From: Candidatus Aenigmatarchaeota archaeon | GTDB taxonomy: Archaea > Aenigmatarchaeota > Aenigmatarchaeia > CG10238-14 | Direction: 5' to 3' | NCBI GenBank assembly: GCA_018920365.1 | Contig: JAHLMM010000004.1 | Location: 1 to 54,028, forward strand | Length of the DNA stretch: 54,028 nt | In this document: piece after piece, positions 1-9,685 of the stretch | How positions within the stretch are numbered: position 1 is the stretch's first letter | How the letters are laid out: the number at the start of each line of letters is the position of its first letter | Made by a program: the position numbers and the translations under genes | Notes under the pieces: model-generated | Database searches by the model: none | What the model saw: the letters and a program-made list of their open reading frames with translations, nothing else | Told to the model about the DNA's origin: nothing

Positions 1-370
<370 letters not shown>

Positions 371-417
371 CTAAAGTTGGTAACCTATGATGGTATTATA
401 TTTTATTTGTGATGTAT

Positions 418-663
418 ATGGCTGAAAATGTGTTTACGATAAACATTCAAAAAGAGGTTGTAAATAAACCTAGATGGGAAAGAAGCAAGTTTGCAGTTAG
501 GGTTGTCAGGGAATTTTTAAAGAAAAAAATGAAAACTGACAAGATAAAACTGGATAATTCTATTTCTAAAGCTGTGTGGAATAGAGGTGCAACTAAACCT
601 TTGCACAAGATCAAAGTAAAAGTTGAAAAGGAAGAAGATGTTTTTGTTGCAAAAATTGATTAA
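418..663 (+). CDS. rpl31e: 50S ribosomal protein eL31 (L31e)
   Basis: Small basic protein of about 81 residues with the eL31 signature: a KPRWERSKFAVRVVREFLKKK stretch followed by an N-x-x-[IV]-[SN]-x-x-[LV]-W-x-R-G segment. eL31 binds near the peptide exit tunnel of the archaeal 50S subunit. In-frame GTG (409) and ATG (412) codons lie upstream, but ATG 418 gives the family's usual N-terminus (MAEN...). It follows the 23S gene closely and its stop overlaps the convergent gene at 660-923 by 4 bases. Confidence 0.95.
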   Translation: MAENVFTINIQKEVVNKPRWERSKFAVRVVREFLKKKMKTDKIKLDNSISKAVWNRGATKPLHKIKVKVEKEEDVFVAKID

Positions 664-923
664 TCCCGAAAAACAATTATGCACAAACCTTCTAATATGT
701 AAATACTATCTTCAGGTGAAACTGTCTTACCTGATGAATCACGCACTGTATAATTTGTATTGTTGCTTGGAGGAAGTCCTTTATAACCTTTTACATGTAA
801 ATCGCATAAAATCCCAAAAACAAAATCATCAACTGTCCGGCCGTGTGAATGTTCTCTAGGATCAACTTCTCCTCTATAGACAGTTTCATTTTTATATTTA
901 ATTTCAACTTCAATTTCACTCAT
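660..923 (-). CDS. Small beta-grasp (ubiquitin-like) protein, putative
   Basis: 87 residues, no family recognised with certainty. The layout suggests a ubiquitin-like beta-grasp: an N-terminal beta hairpin (EVEIKYKNETVYRGEVD), a helix around TVDDFVFGILCDL, and a C-terminal strand-turn-strand where 'D-S-S-G-K-T-V-S-P-E-D-S-I-Y-I-L-E-G' mirrors the 'G-K-x-L-x-x-D-x-T-L-x-x-x-x-I-x-x-G' rhythm of ubiquitin-like domains. There is no C-terminal di-glycine, so a conjugated modifier is not indicated; a YukD/EsaB-type or simply structural role is possible. A further ATG at 938 is in frame; 923 (MSEIEVEI) looks more natural. Convergent with eL31. Confidence 0.55.
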   Translation of the reverse strand: MSEIEVEIKYKNETVYRGEVDPREHSHGRTVDDFVFGILCDLHVKGYKGLPPSNNTNYTVRDSSGKTVSPEDSIYILEGLCIIVFRD

Positions 924-1067
924 AAAAAAATAAATCATGTAAAACTTAAATATTTGATGTTCATCTTTTTCTACCAGCGATCAATGTATGTTTAAAACCT
1001 GATTTAAAATAAAATGTCTACCAAACCTTTAACTAATTTTAGATAATAATCAAAACTGTATAAAAAT

Positions 1068-1358
1068 TTAAACTAAACACCCAGGGACTGGGTTAACATA
1101 ATCTATTAATTTTTTAACTTGTTCACTAACTTTTTTTATTCTTGCCTGAGGAAAAAAATCTAAATAATAATCTACTTTGCTTGGATCTGGGTGTTGAGGG
1201 TCATGACTTAGAGGATATAATCTTGCTACTACAATATCACCTACTGATATAAATTTTATTCCTCCTCTTTCATTTATTCCAAATCCATTATTTTTCAAAT
1301 ACTGTTCTAATGCGTCAGGATGATCTATTCTATAAGGCATATTATCAGCTATAAACAT
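1068..1358 (-). CDS. Hypothetical protein
   Basis: 96 residues from ATG 1358, or 90 from ATG 1340. The shorter form sits better about 30 bases downstream of the TATA-like ATTTATATATTAAT. No domain recognised. The sequence is a soluble alpha/beta type with an acidic middle (HDPQHPDPSKVDYYLDFF) and a C-terminal helix (VSEQVKKLIDYV). It is divergent from nreA with a 34-base gap. Nothing in it allows a functional guess. Confidence 0.55.
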   Translation of the reverse strand: MFIADNMPYRIDHPDALEQYLKNNGFGINERGGIKFISVGDIVVARLYPLSHDPQHPDPSKVDYYLDFFPQARIKKVSEQVKKLIDYVNPVPGCLV

Positions 1359-1392
1359 TAAAATTAATATATAAATACTTATTTGTTATTTG
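1359..1392. promoter_or_regulatory. Divergent promoter between the 1068-1358 gene and nreA
   Basis: A 34-base gap made almost only of A and T, containing TTAATATATAAATA, which reads as a TATA box in both directions. The short distance to both starts and the lack of a ribosome site before nreA suggest leaderless or near-leaderless transcripts. Confidence 0.4.
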
Positions 1393-2622
1393 ATGTTTTC
1401 AGATAAACCCAACATATGTCCTGCATGTAATAGCAACATATGGTCTCATAAAAGCAACTGTCCTGTTCTCAAAAGAATATTGTTACAGCATAAATTGAAG
1501 CAGAATTACATAAAAAAAGAATTGTTCGGTTCAACGCCACCATCAATAATAGTTGGTGAATGGAATTATCCAAAAGTAAATGTCGGTATACTTTTACCAA
1601 ACGAAACAGGAAATACAACTATATATGATTCGCCAAAAGAATGGTATAAGCAAAAATTTACAATTGAAGATGTCTTTAATCTTAGATTAAAGTTATACAA
1701 TGCTAAAAATACATTTGATAAGAAAATTAATGATAAAAAAATAGAAACTATTCAAGAAATAGCCGCTGCTTCTATGCCGACAGATACAGAAATAAAATTA
1801 AGTAAAAACCCTTTTTTTGCGCTTCATCTTAATCCATTCACAGCACCATATGGACCTACAGGAGATTTTGAGCAAATAAAAATAGTTGAGAATACTAAAA
1901 TTGACAGAAAAGTTGATTATATTATCAGTGATGTTGATTTGAAAGCAGAACAAGCTGTCAAGATATTGTATGATGATTATGACGTTTATAACATAACAAA
2001 ACTTTTATCTGCTGGATTATTAGGAGTAAAAAAACAAAGAAAACTTGTACCAACAAGATGGGCAATAACAGCAATTGATTCTATTTTGATAAAGGATATG
2101 CTTAGATCAATCAAACAATTCGATTCTATAAGTGATCATATGCTCTTTCAATCCAACTATATGGGAAATTACTTCAATATTTTGTTAATACCTGAAAAAT
2201 GGATGTTCGAAGTTATAGAAATAGCTGTACCGGGTGCAACATGGATGAGTAGCAAAAATCCGATAATAGTAAATGATTATGAATTTTATGAAGGCAGAAA
2301 GGATTATGCTGCTGATGTTGCTGGTGGTTATTATGCGGCTGAGCTAGCTATATTAGAATATTTATCTAGCATAAAAAAACAAGCAGGCGTGTTGGTAGTA
2401 AGAGAAATAAGGCCAGAATATTATGCTCCTGTTGGCGTTTGGAAAGTAAGAGAATGTATAAGAGATGCTTTTAGTAAAAAACCATTAGTGATTAAAGGAA
2501 TTGACGAATTTTTTGAAATAGTTGACAAGCAGTTTATAATCAAAAGCGATGAATGGAAAAGAAAAAGTAAGATTTTACAATTTATAAAAAATCAAAAAAG
2601 AATTTTCTCATTTCTAAAATAG
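1393..2622 (+). CDS. nreA: DNA repair protein NreA
   Basis: 409 residues. The N-terminus has the NreA zinc-binding pattern (C-P-A-C ... C-P-V), then the family signature F-G-S-T-P-P-S-I-I-V-G-x-x-x-Y-P-K-V-N-V-G, and later P-T-R-W-A-I-T-A-I-D. NreA proteins are archaeal DNA-damage-response factors that contact the sliding clamp. The last residues, Q-K-R-I-F-S-F-L-K, fit a PCNA-interacting (PIP) box Q-x-x-h-x-x-a-a, matching the known clamp link. An upstream in-frame TTG (1390) exists; ATG 1393 is preferred. It is convergent with cdc48, stop to stop with no gap. Confidence 0.9.
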   Translation: MFSDKPNICPACNSNIWSHKSNCPVLKRILLQHKLKQNYIKKELFGSTPPSIIVGEWNYPKVNVGILLPNETGNTTIYDSPKEWYKQKFTIEDVFNLRLKLYNAKNTFDKKINDKKIETIQEIAAASMPTDTEIKLSKNPFFALHLNPFTAPYGPTGDFEQIKIVENTKIDRKVDYIISDVDLKAEQAVKILYDDYDVYNITKLLSAGLLGVKKQRKLVPTRWAITAIDSILIKDMLRSIKQFDSISDHMLFQSNYMGNYFNILLIPEKWMFEVIEIAVPGATWMSSKNPIIVNDYEFYEGRKDYAADVAGGYYAAELAILEYLSSIKKQAGVLVVREIRPEYYAPVGVWKVRECIRDAFSKKPLVIKGIDEFFEIVDKQFIIKSDEWKRKSKILQFIKNQKRIFSFLK

Positions 2623-5218
<2,596 letters not shown>

Positions 5219-5324
5219 ATTTTAGATTATTTAAACACTAAATATTTAAATTTTATTGATATTTATACGGCAAAAAATGAAAACACTTAAATTTTAGTAT
5301 GCTATTTAATTTGAAGGTAATTTT
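5219..5324. promoter_or_regulatory. Divergent promoter region, cdc48 operon / eS8
   Basis: 106 bases rich in A/T with TATA-like ATATTTAAATTTTATT (about 5241-5256) serving the minus-strand cdc48 operon and TTAAATTTTAGTATG (about 5286-5300) about 30 bases before the eS8 start. Confidence 0.35.
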
Positions 5325-5711
5325 ATGGTATTGTGGAATTTAGATAGAGGTAAAAAAATAACTGGTGGAAAGGTTCATTTAAATAGAAAGAAAAAGAAAT
5401 ACCAACGTGGCTCTTCTTCAACTCTTACATCATTAGGTAAAATTAAAAAAAGAGTCGACAGAAGAAGATTTGGTATTAAAAAACTTAGACTAGTCAATAT
5501 TGATTTTGTTAATGCATTAAACCCGAAAACAAAAAAATCTAAAAAAGTAAAGATATTGGACATTGTTGAACATAAAGATAATTTAAACTATACAAGAAGA
5601 GGTATAATAACAAAAGGTTGCATAGTAAAAACAGAAGTTGGTTTAGTAAAAATAACAAGTCGTCCATCCCAAACAGGAGATATTAATGGAGTTATAATTG
5701 AAAGCAAATAA
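5325..5711 (+). CDS. rps8e: 30S ribosomal protein eS8 (S8e)
   Basis: 128 residues, normal length for archaeal eS8. The N-terminus (M-V-L-W-N-L-D-R-G-K-K-I-T-G-G) is a clear variant of the S8e start, and the C-terminus ends with the family's T-K-G-C-I-V-K-T-E-x-G ... T-S-R-P-S-Q-x-G-D-I-N-G-V motif. It belongs to the body of the archaeal small subunit. Monocistronic or leading a short run with sepF. Confidence 0.95.
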   Translation: MVLWNLDRGKKITGGKVHLNRKKKKYQRGSSSTLTSLGKIKKRVDRRRFGIKKLRLVNIDFVNALNPKTKKSKKVKILDIVEHKDNLNYTRRGIITKGCIVKTEVGLVKITSRPSQTGDINGVIIESK

Positions 5712-5776
5712 ATTTATTTTGCTAAATTAAATAGTTATTTAAGTTTAATTGTTATAAGCAAATAAGGTGAAAATAA

Positions 5777-6133
5777 ATGGTTTTTGATCTGATATTTGGT
5801 AAAGAAAGAGATGACGACGAAGATAAGGAATCTTTTGTAGAAATTGACAAATCAGGCGAGGAAGGCAGAAAGGTTCAGGTAAGAGTAGAATCTCTTGAAG
5901 AATATGCAGACACAGACAAAGTGCAAAAATTGCTAAGAGAAGGAAATATAATATTTTTAAAGATAAAACCAATGAGAGACAAAGATCTCGGCGAACTAAA
6001 AAGAGCTGTAGCAAAAATAAAGAAAACAATAACAGCAATGAATGGCGACATTGTAGGTGTTGATGAAAACTATTTGATAATAACACCAGATTTTGCAAGA
6101 GTTTACAGAGGAGAAGCAACAAGCCAAGTATAA
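5777..6133 (+). CDS. sepF: SepF-like cell division protein
   Basis: 118 residues. The N-terminal MVFDLIFGK followed by an acidic linker (DDDEDKE) matches the membrane-targeting helix plus linker of archaeal SepF. The C-terminal ~75 residues form the SepF core (V-R-V-E-S-L-E-E-Y-A-D ... G-N-I-I-F-L-K-I-K-P ... L-K-R-A-V-A-K-I-K-K ... G-D-I-V-G-V-D-E-N-Y-L-I-I-T-P). Archaeal SepF tethers FtsZ to the membrane. GGTGA lies 7 bases before the ATG. FtsZ is not in this window. The next gene follows after 13 bases. Confidence 0.9.
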   Translation: MVFDLIFGKERDDDEDKESFVEIDKSGEEGRKVQVRVESLEEYADTDKVQKLLREGNIIFLKIKPMRDKDLGELKRAVAKIKKTITAMNGDIVGVDENYLIITPDFARVYRGEATSQV

Positions 6134-6146
6134 ACTTGAGATTTTT

Positions 6147-6590
6147 ATGCCAAAAAAAGATTCTGCAAAACAGAGAGTTTTAGCTCTAATTTTTATATTT
6201 ATTCTTTTAGGTTCTACAGTTGCTTATGGTATCATTGCATTATTTGGACCCAAGCAGCAAATAATACCAAATGAAAGAATATTAAATTATAAGCTTAACA
6301 GCATGCAAACTAATTTGCTTGTTCAAAACTACTTTACAGTAATAGAATATAATTATCAACCAAGCTGTATTGAATGTATTCAAGTAAAAAATGTATTAGA
6401 AGAAATTACTCAAAATTCTGAAAACCAGATATATCTTCAAGAAATAGAAAATTATACTCAAACAAGTTTGTATGTTGTTAATATTTTTAATGAAACCATG
6501 ATCTATAACCCTACTGTAAACCAATCAATAAATGTTGTTTGTGATAGCTTAATCTATACACCTACATGGTGTGCGATAAATAGAATATAA
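6147..6590 (+). CDS. Membrane-anchored thioredoxin-like protein with CxxC
   Basis: 147 residues from ATG 6147; an earlier in-frame ATG (6093) would overlap sepF by 41 bases and is rejected. One transmembrane helix (about 10-32, VLALIFIFILLGSTVAYGIIAL) precedes an extracytoplasmic domain with strand-C-I-E-C-helix (Q-P-S-C-I-E-C-I-Q-V-K-N-V-L-E-E-I), the layout of a thioredoxin-fold active site. A second cysteine pair sits near the end (V-V-C-D ... T-W-C-A). A disulfide or redox role outside the membrane is inferred. It follows sepF by 13 bases and is probably cotranscribed. Confidence 0.65.
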   Translation: MPKKDSAKQRVLALIFIFILLGSTVAYGIIALFGPKQQIIPNERILNYKLNSMQTNLLVQNYFTVIEYNYQPSCIECIQVKNVLEEITQNSENQIYLQEIENYTQTSLYVVNIFNETMIYNPTVNQSINVVCDSLIYTPTWCAINRI

Positions 6591-6605
6591 AAAAGCACCG
6601 CAAAA

Positions 6606-6773
6606 TTAAAGAGGTACAGGCGGTGCTGTGTTTACAATGCTTTCTTTTCTTTCAAATGGAACTGCTTTTAGCTTTTTTATCCCACCACATCTTCTGCATT
6701 CATACACTCCCATTTTCTGTCTTTTTTCTTTTAGCGTCATTATATTTCCGCAAGCAGGGCAAAATATTAGCAA
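6606..6773 (-). CDS. Short zinc-ribbon protein (TFS/RPOL9-like N-terminal ribbon)
   Basis: 55 residues from TTG 6773. A strong GGAGGTGA lies 5 bases upstream, so the start is TTG; a longer TTG start at 6788 would place this ribosome site inside the gene. Pattern C-P-A-C-(x)~17-C-R-R-C is the N-terminal zinc ribbon seen in RNA polymerase subunit M/TFS proteins, but the catalytic C-terminal ribbon of TFS is absent. It could be a stand-alone ribbon or a relic. Convergent with the thioredoxin-like gene. Confidence 0.65.
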   Translation of the reverse strand: MLIFCPACGNIMTLKEKRQKMGVYECRRCGGIKKLKAVPFERKESIVNTAPPVPL

Positions 6774-6851
6774 CACTTTCACCTCCAAGTCTAATTTTCA
6801 TGCCCTTTACCATCCAAAATGGTCATCCAACAGAAAAAGAAAAACTTGGAA

Positions 6852-6888
6852 TCATCCCAATTTAAATTGCGTTAATATTTTGGGATGA
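6852..6888. repeat. Inverted repeat, 9-bp stem, 19-base loop
   Basis: TCATCCCAA at 6852-6860 is the exact reverse complement of TTGGGATGA at 6880-6888. Six bases later a second inverted repeat begins. Confidence 0.5.
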
Positions 6889-6893
6889 ATAAC

Positions 6894-6945
6894 AGTATGC
6901 CAAATTAAACTTCATCTTTGTAAAAATAATTTTAGCTGGCATACT
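6894..6945. repeat. Inverted repeat, 9-bp stem, 34-base loop
   Basis: AGTATGCCA at 6894-6902 is the exact reverse complement of TGGCATACT at 6937-6945. With the preceding repeat it makes a two-hairpin segment upstream of tRNA-Pro. Confidence 0.5.
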
Positions 6946-7110
6946 CAATAAAAATTATTTTGAAACAAAAATATAAAAGCATATATGTAATTTATTTCAC
7001 AATTCTTTAAGCCTATGATTTATAAATTTTGTGTATAAAATAAATTAAGGTGAGTGTATTCCAAAAATCCAAACTTTTTAATTCTACATTCTTTTGTATA
7101 TCTTTAATAA

Positions 7111-7185
7111 GGGGCAGTGGTCCAGCTTGGTCTACGATTCCTGCCTTGGGAGCAGGCGACCCGAGTTCAAATCTCGGCTGCCCCA
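7111..7185 (+). tRNA. tRNA-Pro (UGG)
   Basis: Cloverleaf by eye: acceptor GGGGCAG/CTGCCCC, anticodon stem CCTGC/GCAGG with loop CTTGGGA (anticodon TGG), T arm CCGAG-TTCAAAT-CTCGG, discriminator A. CCA is not encoded. It sits 15 bases before csaA and just upstream of the prolyl-tRNA synthetase gene. Confidence 0.95.
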
Positions 7186-7199
7186 TAAAAGGTGTTTGA

Positions 7200-7529
7200 A
7201 TGATTGAGTACAAAGACTTTGAAAAGGTTGAAATGAGGGTTGGAAAGATAATCAAAGTTGACGACTTTCCAGAGGCAAAAAAACCTTCTTATAAGCTTGA
7301 AATTGATTTTGGTGATTTTGGGATAAAAAGATCAAGCGCACAAATAACAAAACTATATCAAAAACAAGAATTAATAGGGAAGAATGTGGTTGCAGTAACA
7401 AATTTCAAACCAAAACAAATAGCAAACTTTATTTCAGAAGTACTTATTTTAGGTGTAAATGATGAAAATAATAATGTGGTGTTGTTAACAACAGAAAGAG
7501 AGGCAAAGATTGGAGAAAGAGTTTATTAA
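7200..7529 (+). CDS. csaA: CsaA-like tRNA-binding (EMAP II/OB-fold) protein
   Basis: 109 residues: a single tRNA-binding OB domain of the CsaA / MetRS beta-subunit type. Signature pieces: D-F-x-K-V-E-M-R-V-G-K-I, A-x-K-P-S-Y-K-L-x-I-D-F-G, S-A-Q-I-T, G-K-x-V-V-A-V-T-N-F-x-P and a conserved S-E-V-L-I-L-G-V. Such proteins bind tRNA or chaperone nascent chains. GGTG is 5 bases before ATG 7200. It lies between tRNA-Pro and proS with only a 10-base gap to the latter, suggesting service to the tRNA charging machinery. Confidence 0.9.
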   Translation: MIEYKDFEKVEMRVGKIIKVDDFPEAKKPSYKLEIDFGDFGIKRSSAQITKLYQKQELIGKNVVAVTNFKPKQIANFISEVLILGVNDENNNVVLLTTEREAKIGERVY

Positions 7530-7539
7530 TGGTGAATAT

Positions 7540-8967
7540 ATGAGTGAGCAGCTTGGAATAACTGTCAAAAAAAATGAAAATTTCTCAGAATGGTACACTC
7601 AGGTTATTCAAAAATCTGGTTTAGCTGATTATGGGCCTGTAAAAGGATGTATGATAATAAAACCTTATGGTTATGCAATCTGGGAAAATATGCAAAAAAT
7701 ATTTGACAAATGGTTAAAAGAAACTGAAGTTGAAAATTGCTATTTCCCGATGTTCATACCTGAATCATTATTAAAAAAAGAGGCAGAGCATTTTGAAGGT
7801 TTTGTACCAGAAGTTGCATGGATAACAAAAGGCGGTGATAGTGATCTAGATGAAAAATTAGCTGTTAGACCAACATCAGAAACAATAATGTACACTGTTT
7901 TTTCAGAATGGATAAGAAGCCATAGAGATTTGCCTCTTAGAATAAATCAATGGTGTAATGTGGTAAGATGGGAAACAAAAGCAACAAAACTCTTTTTAAG
8001 AACAAGAGAGTTTTTGTGGCAAGAAGGACATACTGTTCATGCAACTCATCAAGAGTCATGGGAAGAAGTGTTATTGCGATTAAAACAATACAAAAAATTA
8101 GTAGAAGAGTACTTGGCAATACCTGTTATTGAGGGCGAAAAGAGTGAAGGTGAAAAGTTTGCTGGCGCATTGAAGACAACTGCTATTGAAGCATTAATGG
8201 CTGATGGCAAAGCTTTGCAGATAGCTACTTCGCACGACCTTGGTCAACACTTTTCAAAAGTTTTTGATGTCAAATTTATGGATAAAGACAAAAAAGAAAA
8301 AAACGTATGGCAGACATCATGGGGGATAAGCACAAGATCTATTGGCGCACTTGTAATGGTGCATGGAGATGATAAAGGACTTGTTTTACCGCCAAAAATA
8401 GCACCTATACAAATAGTGATAATACCCATAGGACATGAAAAGCATAAAGGTGTGTTTGCAAAAGTAGATGAAATAAAAAGAAAACTATCAGAATACAGGG
8501 TTTATGTTGATAAAAGAGAATATACGCCTGGTTGGAAATTTAATGACTGGGAGCTTAAGGGTGTGCCTATTAGAATAGAAATTGGACCAAAAGATATTGA
8601 AAACAAGCAGATTACTGTTGTAAGAAGAGATAAAAATGAAAAACTTGCTATCAAAGAAACTAGTCTGGAAAGAGAAATTGAAATTTTGCTTGATGATATA
8701 CAGAAAAACATGTTTAAAAAGGCAAAAGAAATGCTTGAAATGAATACTTATGAAGTTAATTCATTTGATGGTTTTAAAGAAATAATTGAAAAGGGTGGAT
8801 TTATCAAAGCTAAATGGTGTGGTAATATAGATTGCGAAAAGAAAATTAAAGAGGTGACAACAGCAACTGTAAGAGTGATACCATTCAAACAGGAGAAAAT
8901 AAAAGGAAAATGTGTGTTTTGTGACAAAAACGCAAGTGTAATTGCTTATTTTGCAAGGTCATATTAG
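7540..8967 (+). CDS. proS: Prolyl-tRNA synthetase (archaeal/eukaryotic type)
   Basis: 475 residues. Class II synthetase: motif 2-like R-x-N-Q-W-C-N-V-V-R-W-E ... T-R-E-F-L-W-Q-E-G-H-T-V-H, motif 3 region G-W-K-F-N-D-W-E-L-K-G-V-P-I-R-I-E-I-G, and the archaeal C-terminal zinc domain (W-C-G-N-x-x-C ... G-K-C-V-F-C) ending in tyrosine. No bacterial editing insert. ATG 7540 has GGTGA 4 bases upstream; the longer frame overlapping csaA is unlikely. It charges tRNA-Pro, encoded 430 bases upstream. Confidence 0.97.
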   Translation: MSEQLGITVKKNENFSEWYTQVIQKSGLADYGPVKGCMIIKPYGYAIWENMQKIFDKWLKETEVENCYFPMFIPESLLKKEAEHFEGFVPEVAWITKGGDSDLDEKLAVRPTSETIMYTVFSEWIRSHRDLPLRINQWCNVVRWETKATKLFLRTREFLWQEGHTVHATHQESWEEVLLRLKQYKKLVEEYLAIPVIEGEKSEGEKFAGALKTTAIEALMADGKALQIATSHDLGQHFSKVFDVKFMDKDKKEKNVWQTSWGISTRSIGALVMVHGDDKGLVLPPKIAPIQIVIIPIGHEKHKGVFAKVDEIKRKLSEYRVYVDKREYTPGWKFNDWELKGVPIRIEIGPKDIENKQITVVRRDKNEKLAIKETSLEREIEILLDDIQKNMFKKAKEMLEMNTYEVNSFDGFKEIIEKGGFIKAKWCGNIDCEKKIKEVTTATVRVIPFKQEKIKGKCVFCDKNASVIAYFARSY

Positions 8968-9030
8968 ATAAATATTTAAATTATTATTAACGGTATTATT
9001 ATATTAACAAATTCTAAGGAGGTTGTTTCT

Positions 9031-9666
9031 TTGGAAGAACAAATTAAAAAATTAAAAACTGGAACTACAACAGTAGGTATTGTATGTAAAGATGGAATAG
9101 TGCTAGCCGCAGAAAAAAAGGCTACTTTAGGTTATCTAGTAGCTTCAAAGGATGATATAAAGATAGTAGAAGTAATGCCTCATATTGGAATGACACAAGC
9201 TGGTTCTGTTGGTGACATACAAGCACTAGTAAGATATCTAAAAGCAGAGGCAACTTTGTATGAGTTAAGAGAAAATAAAAGAATAAGTGTAAATGCCGCT
9301 GCTTCTTTGCTTGCAAATATCATGTATGGTGGAAGATGGTATCCATACTTGGTTCAAGTTATACTAGCAGGTGTTGACGAAAGAGGGCCACAGCTATTTA
9401 TATTGCATCCAGACGGCTCAAAATTGGAAGAGAAAAAATTCTTCTCAACTGGTTCAGGCTCGCCTATGGCATTCGGTGTCTTAGAGTTGCTTTACAAAGA
9501 TGGTATAACAATAGAAGAAGCAAAACAAATTGCTGTAAAGGCTGTTAAGGCCGCAGTTGAAAGAGATATAGCATCAGGTGGAAAAGGAATAGATGTTGCT
9601 GTTATTGACAAAAATGGTTTTAAACTCTTGAGTCAAGAAGAGGTACAAAAAATTTTAAAGAACTAA
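9031..9666 (+). CDS. psmB: Proteasome beta subunit (20S)
   Basis: 211 residues. An 11-residue propeptide ends in Gly11, followed by the catalytic Thr12 (mature Thr1: T-T-T-V-G-I). Mature Glu17 and Lys33 of the Thr/Glu/Lys triad are present, and later G-S-G-S-P-M-A and an S-G-G-K-G-I-D-V-A-V-I-D segment. It forms the proteolytic inner rings of the archaeal 20S proteasome; no alpha subunit is in the window. The start codon is TTG, supported by AAGGAGGT 7 bases upstream. aCPSF1 follows after 19 bases. Confidence 0.97.
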   Translation: MEEQIKKLKTGTTTVGIVCKDGIVLAAEKKATLGYLVASKDDIKIVEVMPHIGMTQAGSVGDIQALVRYLKAEATLYELRENKRISVNAAASLLANIMYGGRWYPYLVQVILAGVDERGPQLFILHPDGSKLEEKKFFSTGSGSPMAFGVLELLYKDGITIEEAKQIAVKAVKAAVERDIASGGKGIDVAVIDKNGFKLLSQEEVQKILKN

Positions 9667-9685
9667 AATTCTCAAGCTGATTGAA

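Larger units (their letters stand above)
6774..7110. other. Intergenic region with two inverted repeats
   Basis: About 330 bases without a plausible gene. It holds two perfect 9-bp inverted repeats in tandem (6852-6888 and 6894-6945) and, at the right end, the TATA-like elements of tRNA-Pro. No coding remnant was recognised. The paired stems could belong to a small RNA. Confidence 0.4.
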
